Made by a program: the position numbers and the translations under genes. A stretch of DNA of 5,067 bases from assembly GCA_009839585.1 (NCBI GenBank), contig VXPI01000023.1:1-5067 (forward strand), written 5' to 3'. Of the stretch, positions 1 to 4,458 are shown one piece after another (positions within the stretch are counted from its first letter, which is position 1; every line of letters starts with the position of its first letter). The DNA is from Gammaproteobacteria bacterium (GTDB taxonomy: Bacteria; Pseudomonadota; Gammaproteobacteria; Arenicellales; Poriferihabitantaceae). The notes below the pieces were generated by a model, which was not told the origin of the DNA, made no database searches, and saw nothing but the letters and a program-made list of their open reading frames with translations.

Positions 1-1
1 T

Positions 2-768
2 TTTTATTTCATTCATAATCATGAGGTTATGGCACTACTTGATAAACTTGGGCTAAAATTCCTGATGAAGGAATATGAAAGGGGAACGGCCAACCTCAGT
101 AGAATTCTTGGGCAGTTTATCAATTTGGAAGGAACGAAGGAACCTCCGCTGAAAATCATTGATATATCCGGATTGCCGAATGAAGTGGCCGGTCCCCTGA
201 CAGGAGCAATCGCACGCTTGCTCTTTCAATACAAACTGCACCAAACTCGGGAGGAGAGAGAAACAGACCCAATCCTGTTTGTTTGCGAGGAGGCCCATAG
301 ATATGTTCCAAATCGCGGTGATGCACAGTACGAAGTAGCACAGAGTGCAGTCAGGAGGCTCGCACGTGAGGGCAGAAAGTATGGTCTTGGGCTTATGCTC
401 GTTTCTCAAAGGCCGTCAGATATTGAAGGAACGGTAATTTCTCAATGCAACTCCTGGCTGGTATTAAGGCTGAGCAATAGTGCAGACCAGGATCATGTGT
501 CCCGCTTTTTGCCGGATAGCCAGGCAGGCATGACTGGCATGCTGTCGTCACTGCCCGTCAGGAAGCCCTGTTTGTAGGTGAAGCTTCAGCGATTCCTGCG
601 AGAATCAGGGTCAACACACTGGAGTCAAATATGCTGCCAGATTCAAACGATGTCTCATTTGCAGCAGGCTGGGCATTGGGCGGAATTAATGCGGAAAAAC
701 TGGAAGAAATCGTAAGCAGAATTGTGCCGAGCCATAGTGCCAAAGAGAAAGACGTCGAGGCCGAGTAG
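2..768 (+). pseudogene. HerA-like (DUF87) ATPase, C-terminal part, frameshifted; N-terminus outside window
   Basis: The frame is open from base 2, so the gene began upstream and the ATG at 29 is internal. Visible from that ATG are a Walker B-like segment ILFVCEEAH (nt 272-298), the EGRKYG segment where HerA proteins carry their trans-acting arginine finger (residues 114-119), and SQRPS followed by ISQCN (126-141), all typical of HerA/FtsK-type hexameric DNA-translocating ATPases. The Walker A region would lie upstream. The frame ends at TAG 575-577 after LSSLPVRKPCL, but the frame starting at 556 reads RQEALFVGEASAIPARIRV and continues to TAG 766-768. That is the expected family C-terminus, so one base (probably a C in the CCC at 554-556) is missing. 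Such ATPases work with NurA-type nucleases in end resection or with SIR2 or nuclease partners in phage defence; no partner is visible. It is either a true pseudogene or a sequencing error. Confidence 0.8.
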
Positions 769-1000
769 GGGGCATGGCAACACCCTGGAGTATGCAGAAC
801 ACCGGTTTACTCGACTTTTGCGTATTCTTGTGTGGTGTGGTGAACCCGCATCGCTCTGTGAATGAGTTTATCGTAAGGTATAATGTCCGGGAGGATAAAG
901 CCATCACTCATATGGAAATAATGGTTGCCGGAATGATCGGGCATCGAATCATGTACAAGGGTCGGGCGTCTGGCGTTGCGGCTGATTGAATTATAGATAG

Positions 1001-1010
1001 GGCAAATACT
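1001..1010 (+). repeat. Direct repeat copy 1 (GGCAAATACT)
   Basis: An exact 10-base copy of this sequence recurs at 1506-1515. The two copies bracket the toxin-antitoxin pair almost exactly, this one 19 bases before its probable start codon. A 10-mer repeat somewhere in 5 kb is expected by chance, so only its placement is suggestive. Confidence 0.5.
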
Positions 1011-1015
1011 TGTCT

Positions 1016-1020
1016 GGAGG
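1016..1020 (+). promoter_or_regulatory. Ribosome binding site that favours a GTG start for the antitoxin
   Basis: GGAGG is a strong Shine-Dalgarno core. It lies 9 bases before GTG 1030 but 15 bases before ATG 1036 in the same frame, so it favours the GTG start. An ATG at 1023 is only 2 bases away and opens a frame of 13 codons, so it is an unlikely user. Confidence 0.5.
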
Positions 1021-1029
1021 TAATGACAC

Positions 1030-1164
1030 GTGCCAATGTTGAAAAAATCCGAGAAATTTGTTGAAGGGCAAAAAGCGGCAAAGAGACTCCGGAAAACGGA
1101 AAAGAATGGCGAGTATACGATTATTGATGATGTTGATGCTTTCTTTGATCAGTTCAAAAAATGA
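1030..1164 (+). CDS. Small antitoxin-like protein of a type II toxin-antitoxin pair
   Basis: This 44-codon frame (42 residues if ATG 1036 is used) ends in TGA at 1162-1164, within the ATGA that also starts the toxin gene. That one-base-step overlap is typical of translationally coupled antitoxin-toxin genes. The N-terminal half is rich in lysine and arginine (KKSEKFVEGQKAAKRLRK); the C-terminal half is acidic and hydrophobic (YTIIDDVDAFFDQFKK), like the toxin-wrapping tail of RelB/DinJ-type antitoxins. It is about half the usual antitoxin length and has no recognisable ribbon-helix-helix, AbrB or HTH domain. An in-frame TGA at 1024-1026 blocks any longer version. The role is inferred from position and overlap; the sequence alone does not place it in a family. 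If real, it would bind and neutralise the downstream RNase. Autoregulation is doubtful without a DNA-binding domain. Confidence 0.6.
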   Translation: MPMLKKSEKFVEGQKAAKRLRKTEKNGEYTIIDDVDAFFDQFKK

Positions 1165-1505
1165 ATGACATGGAGCACTTCATTAGTGAGGGAAAGGAAA
1201 GGGCAAGACAAAAAATGACCGTCAGGCATCATCCGAAAAAAATTTGCGGAAGATTGAAAAATCATGATTACAGCGATGCCGTTATAGGTGACATCAAGAG
1301 GATTATTCAGTTGTTCAAGCAAAGGAAAGACTCTGTTCTTCGTTCAAAGCACCATGCGCACGAATTGAATGAACCATTGAACGGATTTTCATCACTCCAT
1401 CTGTATCCTGAGAATACAGGGGACAGGGATATCGTTATCCTGTACAAGGTGCATAGGAATGATCATGTAGTCCTGCACAAAATTGGCAATCATCAATATG
1501 TTTAA
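1161..1505 (+). CDS. RelE/YafQ-like toxin (putative ribosome-dependent mRNA endonuclease)
   Basis: The 114-residue frame ends with the pattern of the YafQ branch of the RelE superfamily: HELNEPLNGFSSLHL (67-81), then DIVILYKV (90-97), VVLHKIGNHQYV (103-114). YafQ family members read roughly H-x-L-x-G-x-x-x-G-(Y/F)-x-x-x-H, a W/I-LLIYK strand and a terminal TG(T/S)H segment. Candidate catalytic residues by this alignment are H67, H80, D88 or D90 and H111, with Y113 where YafQ has a terminal aromatic. Such toxins cut mRNA on the ribosome and stop translation. The start at 1161 overlaps the antitoxin stop, but M19 (ATG 1215) gives a 96-residue protein beginning MTVRHHPKK, closer to the usual ~92 residues and to the normal first beta strand, with GAAAGGG-like purines upstream. 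The first 18 residues may therefore be an extension or untranslated. Family assignment is by eye. Confidence 0.78.
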   Translation: MNDMEHFISEGKERARQKMTVRHHPKKICGRLKNHDYSDAVIGDIKRIIQLFKQRKDSVLRSKHHAHELNEPLNGFSSLHLYPENTGDRDIVILYKVHRNDHVVLHKIGNHQYV

Positions 1506-1515
1506 GGCAAATACT
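1506..1515 (+). repeat. Direct repeat copy 2 (GGCAAATACT)
   Basis: This is an exact copy of 1001-1010 and begins at the base after the toxin stop codon (TAA 1503-1505). Together the copies frame the toxin-antitoxin cassette. This could be a target-site duplication, a recombination scar, a shared regulator site, or coincidence. Confidence 0.5.
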
Positions 1516-1521
1516 AGGTTA

Positions 1522-1538
1522 TCCATTGGTACCATGGA
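1522..1538 (+). promoter_or_regulatory. Palindrome overlapping the ribosome binding site of the monooxygenase gene
   Basis: The arms TCCAT (1522-1526) and ATGGA (1534-1538) flank the self-complementary GGTACC (1528-1533). Leaving out the single T at 1527 gives a perfect 16-base palindrome. The right arm overlaps the Shine-Dalgarno GGAG (1536-1539), 11 bases before ATG 1551. As DNA it could be an operator; as RNA the five-base stem would partly hide the ribosome binding site. No activity is shown by sequence alone. Confidence 0.4.
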
Positions 1539-1550
1539 GCGTGAACAAAC

Positions 1551-2999
1551 ATGATTCGGACTGGCAATGAATACCGTGCCTCATTGCAGGATGGCAGAGA
1601 GGTCTACATAAACGGTAAAAGGGTCGAAGACATCACAACCCACCATCAGTTCAAGCCACTGGTTGATGTGCGTGCATGTATCTATGACATGCAACATAGG
1701 GAAGACACACGAGACGTGATGACCTTTGAGGAGAACAATGAACGATATCCGGTAGGCAACCAGATTCCCACCAAACAGGATCACTGGGTCGCGAAACGCA
1801 AAGCCGTCGATACCGTAATGAAGGAAATCAAGGGAGTGGTAACCCGGGTTGGCGATGAAACCGTTGGGGAAATGTGGTCGCTGGCAGATGGGGCTGACAT
1901 CCTCAATGAAATTGATCCCCGATTTTCAGAAAACATCAATAACCATATTCAGCTCGCGGTTGAGCAGGATCCGTTTCATGTGTCCGCAAACACTGATCCA
2001 AAAGGGGATCGCTCACTGCGCCCCCAGGATCAGGACCCGGACATGCTGACCCATGTCGTCAAGGAGACAGATGAGGGAATCGTGATACGTGGCGCAAAAT
2101 ACGAGACCGCTGCAGCCTACTCCAATCAGGCGTTTCTTAAACCCACCATCGCCAACTGGGGTGATGCGACCTATTCGGATTACGCTTTGGGATGCATTGT
2201 CAGAATGAATGCGCCGGGTGTCAAACACATCTGCCGGGCAGGGTTTCAAAACGAAGGATTGATCGAGGATTACCCTCTATCCCATCGTTTTGATGAAATT
2301 GACACACTGATGGTGCTTGATGATGTCCTGATTCCCTGGGAGGATGTGCTGTTCTATCAACACACCCGGGCTGCAGCATTTATCCGCACTACCTTACACC
2401 GTTACTCGGCATTGCCATTCGTGCAGCGCTTGATCACGTATGCGGACATGATGATCGGAGCTGCGCTCTGGAACGTCAGGCAGACTGGCCTAGACAAGCA
2501 ACCTGCCGTACAGGAAAAACTCGCTCAATTGGCGGTTTACCGTGAAGGCATTAACGCACATCTCACTGCCTGTATCGCGATGGCAGAGAAAAGTCCCGGA
2601 GGATTCCTGATGCCCAATCAGTCTCTGCTGATGACAGGACGGGTGCATGCCGTCTCACAGTTGCCTGCCATGATGCATATTGCCCGTGAGTTGTGCGGGG
2701 GACAAATCTGCGTAACTCCGGATCATGCGACATTCGAGGGCGAGGAAACCGGGCCCTGGATGAAGAAGTTCTATACCATCAACGAGCACTGGGACTCTGA
2801 AGACCGGCGCAAGCTTCTGACCTTTGCAAAGGATCTTTTGAACTCAGGGTATGCTGGTCATCGACTGACCTTTCACCTGTTTGCACAATCTCCACCCTTT
2901 GCCCATCTGGCGGCCGTGTATCGCAATTTCGGTTGGAATGGACCTCTGGAATTTGTCAAGGATGCCGCTGGAATGTCCGAGCGCATCTTGCCGGACTGA
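1551..2999 (+). CDS. HpaB/PvcC-family FADH2-dependent aromatic monooxygenase (4-hydroxyphenylacetate 3-hydroxylase-like)
   Basis: The 482-residue protein has the usual length and layout of the HpaB family: an N-terminal domain (about 4-270) opening with TGNEYRASLQDGREVYINGKRV, the NTDPKGDR loop (147-154), KETDEGIVIRGAKY (171-184) and the conserved FDEIDTLMVLDDVLIPWEDV (247-266), then a helical C-terminal domain (about 277-475) ending NGPLEFVKDAAGMSERI. Members use reduced flavin from a separate reductase to hydroxylate phenols, for example 4-hydroxyphenylacetate or tyrosine-derived intermediates (PvcC, SgcC). No HpaC-type reductase is visible, so the substrate is open and the reductase must come from elsewhere. 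Translation starts at ATG 1551 with GGAG at 1536-1539. No strong promoter is seen in the 45-base gap to the toxin gene, so readthrough from the toxin-antitoxin pair is possible. Family assignment is strong; the exact reaction is unknown. Related non-oxygenase members (4-hydroxybutyryl-CoA dehydratase) are less likely. Confidence 0.9.
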   Translation: MIRTGNEYRASLQDGREVYINGKRVEDITTHHQFKPLVDVRACIYDMQHREDTRDVMTFEENNERYPVGNQIPTKQDHWVAKRKAVDTVMKEIKGVVTRVGDETVGEMWSLADGADILNEIDPRFSENINNHIQLAVEQDPFHVSANTDPKGDRSLRPQDQDPDMLTHVVKETDEGIVIRGAKYETAAAYSNQAFLKPTIANWGDATYSDYALGCIVRMNAPGVKHICRAGFQNEGLIEDYPLSHRFDEIDTLMVLDDVLIPWEDVLFYQHTRAAAFIRTTLHRYSALPFVQRLITYADMMIGAALWNVRQTGLDKQPAVQEKLAQLAVYREGINAHLTACIAMAEKSPGGFLMPNQSLLMTGRVHAVSQLPAMMHIARELCGGQICVTPDHATFEGEETGPWMKKFYTINEHWDSEDRRKLLTFAKDLLNSGYAGHRLTFHLFAQSPPFAHLAAVYRNFGWNGPLEFVKDAAGMSERILPD

Positions 3000-3004
3000 T
3001 TTTT
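2975..3004 (+). terminator. Intrinsic terminator folded around the monooxygenase stop codon
   Basis: Left arm GTCCG (2975-2979), a bulged A (2980) and GC (2981-2982) pair with GC (2990-2991) and CGGAC (2992-2996) around a seven-base loop. TGA follows, then TTTTT (3000-3004). A seven-pair stem with one bulge and a five-T tract is a moderate Rho-independent terminator. Its stem lies inside the last codons. It would separate the monooxygenase from the lipoprotein gene. Confidence 0.45.
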
Positions 3005-3012
3005 AGCGGAAT

Positions 3013-3045
3013 TGACCATGGGTGAACCTGTACACTTCCAGGTCA
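3013..3045 (+). promoter_or_regulatory. Dyad upstream of the DolP-like gene promoter
   Basis: TGACC (3013-3017) and GGTCA (3041-3045) form an inverted repeat. Inside it, GG (3020-3021) faces CC (3038-3039), ACCTG (3026-3030) faces CAGGT (3039-3043), and TGTACA (3029-3034) is self-complementary near the centre. It abuts the extended -10 element, the position expected for an activator or repressor site. Which arms matter cannot be decided by eye. Confidence 0.3.
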
Positions 3046-3054
3046 TGCTATACT
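3046..3054 (+). promoter_or_regulatory. Extended -10 promoter for the DolP-like lipoprotein gene
   Basis: TGCTATACT carries the TGn extension and a TATACT hexamer (five of six matches to TATAAT). No good -35 lies at 16-18 bases; TTGACC at 3012-3017 is 31 bases away, too far. Extended -10 promoters can do without a -35. Transcription would begin near 3061, giving a leader of about 36 bases. Confidence 0.5.
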
Positions 3055-3096
3055 TTGCCCGTCCATCCGTCTTCTCGCTTATTGGTTTCATAGTCC

Positions 3097-3711
3097 ATGA
3101 CAATACCAACTTTCAGGGCCTGCCGCGGGCTTGATGTTCGTCAATTATTTTTCATCCTTTGCTTGCTTTTTTGCCTGCCTGTGCTATCAGGATGCATTCC
3201 TGCTGTAGTTGGAGGTGCAGTTGGAGGGGCTGAACTAGTCACCGAAAGGCGAACCATTCAGCGCGTCATTTCTGACAACAGCCTTGAAATCAAGATTCGC
3301 GGGGTGAACAAACAGGATGAGATGCTTGCCAATACCAATATCAGCGTTACCGCTTTTAACGGGTGGGTGTTGTTGAGCGGTGAGGTTGCAACCAAAGAAC
3401 AGAAAAAGAAAGCCGAAGAAACAGCAAAATCGTATGAAGAGACCCGAAGGGTGGTTAACGAGCTGGAAGTGTCTGGACTTGCCGGGCTGGCCAGTGGAAC
3501 AAACGATGCCATCATCACGGGAAAAGTGAAATCAACAATGTGGGTTGACAGTGATGTTCCGGCGACCAATGTCAAGGTTGTGACAGAACGGGGAGTTGTC
3601 TTCCTCATGGGCTTGGTGACCAAGGAAGAAGGCGAGCATGCGGTTCAGGTCGCCAAAAATATCAGTGGTGTTCGCAAGATCGTCAAGGTCTTTGAATACA
3701 TTGTAGAGTAG
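3097..3711 (+). CDS. dolP: DolP (YraP)-like outer-membrane lipoprotein with two BON domains
   Basis: The 204-residue protein starts with a lipoprotein signal: a basic N-region, the hydrophobic stretch LFFILCLLFCLPV, then the lipobox LSGC with the lipidated cysteine at residue 33. Residue +2 is Ile, not Asp, so Lol sorting to the outer membrane is expected. Two BON domains follow: about 57-125 (core NGWVLLSGEV) and about 136-203 (core RGVVFLMGLV). Length and order match E. coli DolP (191 residues), which binds anionic phospholipids through its second BON domain and supports outer-membrane integrity at division sites and BAM activity. ATG 3097 is the only ATG start possible (in-frame TAG at 3091) but has no visible Shine-Dalgarno sequence, suggesting weak translation. 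The usual yraN/diaA neighbours are absent in this window. Another periplasmic two-BON protein (OsmY-like) is less likely because of the lipobox. Confidence 0.88.
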   Translation: MTIPTFRACRGLDVRQLFFILCLLFCLPVLSGCIPAVVGGAVGGAELVTERRTIQRVISDNSLEIKIRGVNKQDEMLANTNISVTAFNGWVLLSGEVATKEQKKKAEETAKSYEETRRVVNELEVSGLAGLASGTNDAIITGKVKSTMWVDSDVPATNVKVVTERGVVFLMGLVTKEEGEHAVQVAKNISGVRKIVKVFEYIVE

Positions 3712-3922
3712 ATGCCGGTCTTCGCATCCAGATTCCACAATTGCCGGACTGGAGAGTTCAGGAAATAACCGGAAGCGGCTGGAAACGCGAATCAATTCTC
3801 CTGTCGACCAAACGGCAGGTCTGGTTGCACGGGGGCTGGGCAATAGAACGGCTCAATATAAACCATTTCTTTCCAGTATGCTCGATCAACTCCGGCAATT
3901 CTGGAACGAATTCAAGGAATGA
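3712..3922 (+). other. Convergent intergenic stretch with an unexplained open frame
   Basis: One frame is open from 3707 to TGA 3920-3922 and has protein-like composition, ending in SSMLDQLRQFWNEFKE. It has no ATG, GTG or TTG start before a late ATG only 14 codons from its end, and no ribosome binding site, so it is either a decayed gene or chance. A second frame (TTG 3741 to TGA 3944) is also open but less protein-like. A 6-pair stem, GGAGAG with TTCTCC (about 3751-3800), is possible, but I could not match the region to a known RNA family. Confidence 0.3.
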
Positions 3923-3955
3923 GGTGATATGTCCCGGACCTTGATCCTCCCTTTC

Positions 3956-3972
3956 AAAATCGGGTTGGCCCG
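3956..3972 (-). terminator. Weak terminator-like hairpin after gloA
   Basis: Read on the minus strand, CGGG-CCAA-CCCG (3972-3961) is a four-pair GC hairpin followed by ATTTTG (T tract at 3959-3956). It lies 17 bases after the gloA stop codon. The stem is short, so termination would be weak unless Rho assists. No other candidate is seen between the converging genes. Confidence 0.28.
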
Positions 3973-3988
3973 TATTCGTTTCCCGGGG

Positions 3989-4429
3989 TCACCATTCACC
4001 AGTATTCTGCATGCTTGCCCAAGGTTCCTGAACGGGCAAGCGGTCACCACGCTGCAGCAATTCAATCGAAACATTATCCGGCGAACGGATGAATGCCATC
4101 CATCCATCTCGCGGTGGTCGATTAATGGTAATGCCATTGTCCATCAGGTGTTGGCAGATATCGTAGATGTTATCGACCTCATAGGCCAAATGTCCGAAGT
4201 TGCGTCCTCCTCCGTATTCCTCGGGATCCCAATTGTAGGTCAGCTCCAAAAGTGGTGTGTCACTGGACGTGGCATTGTCCTCATCTTCGGGCGCAGCCAG
4301 ATAAATCAGGCTGAATCGACCTTCTTTACTTTCAAGGCGTCTGATTTCAGTGAGTCCAAGACAATCGCAATAGAACTTGAGCGATGTATCCAGGTCAGCA
4401 ACCCGGACCATCGTGTGCAGATATCTCAT
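3989..4429 (-). CDS. gloA: Glyoxalase I (lactoylglutathione lyase)
   Basis: The 146-residue protein converts the methylglyoxal-glutathione hemithioacetal to S-lactoylglutathione in the cytoplasm. It has the two beta-alpha-beta-beta-beta modules of the VOC fold. It opens MRYLHTMVRVADLDTSLKFY, and the four metal ligands can be placed by alignment with E. coli GlxI (H5, E56, H74, E122): here H5, E62 (LLELTYNWD), H80 (FGHLAYEV) and E123 (SPDNVSIELLQ). The short form without the long eukaryotic insertion suggests a Ni/Co-type enzyme. The C-terminal tail EPWASMQNTGEW is common in proteobacterial homologues. The start lies 29 bases after the hydrolase stop codon on the same strand, with a weak GGAAAA ribosome binding site, which implies co-transcription. 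The ligands are complete, so it should be active. Confidence 0.93.
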   Translation of the reverse strand: MRYLHTMVRVADLDTSLKFYCDCLGLTEIRRLESKEGRFSLIYLAAPEDEDNATSSDTPLLELTYNWDPEEYGGGRNFGHLAYEVDNIYDICQHLMDNGITINRPPRDGWMAFIRSPDNVSIELLQRGDRLPVQEPWASMQNTGEW

Positions 4430-4458
4430 ACTGGTTTTCCGGTTTTACCTTTGTCGAT

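Larger units (their letters stand above)
769..1029. other. Gap without a convincing gene
   Basis: These 261 bases separate the broken ATPase from the toxin-antitoxin pair. The only sizeable frame is a 71-codon ATG frame (774-989) without a good ribosome binding site or recognisable family. One segment of it, FIVRYNVRED around 867-896, looks like a beta strand of a RelE/ParE-type toxin, so the gap may hold decayed coding sequence. TATAGA at 992-997 could be a -10 element for the downstream pair, but no matching -35 is seen. No terminator is visible after the ATPase stop codon. Confidence 0.4.

Noticed and set aside
774..989. A 71-codon ATG frame after the ATPase remnant
   Set aside because: It has no ribosome binding site or family resemblance over its length. 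It is kept only as a possible remnant within the gap entry.
1023..1064. A 13-codon frame (ATG 1023) directly behind the GGAGG
   Set aside because: Its spacing to the Shine-Dalgarno is only two bases and it overlaps the antitoxin frame; a regulatory leader role cannot be supported.
1483..1515. Promoter for the monooxygenase (TTGGCA 1483-1488 with AATACT 1510-1515)
   Set aside because: The spacer is 21 bases, beyond the usual 16-18, so it is not listed as a promoter.
3023..3047. Sigma-E-like promoter (TGAACCT with TCATG) before the DolP-like gene
   Set aside because: The -35-like part matches partly, but the spacing of about 13 bases to the nearest -10-like TCA is too short and the -10 match is poor; the extended -10 fits better.
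3258..3623. A 121-codon minus-strand frame
   Set aside because: It is antisense to the two BON domains of the lipoprotein and shows no domain of its own.
3751..3840. Glycine-riboswitch-like look (GGAGAG, CCGGAAG, TTCTCC)
   Set aside because: The conserved aptamer core and the CUCAGGC...GGACAG order are missing, and no glycine gene follows on this strand.
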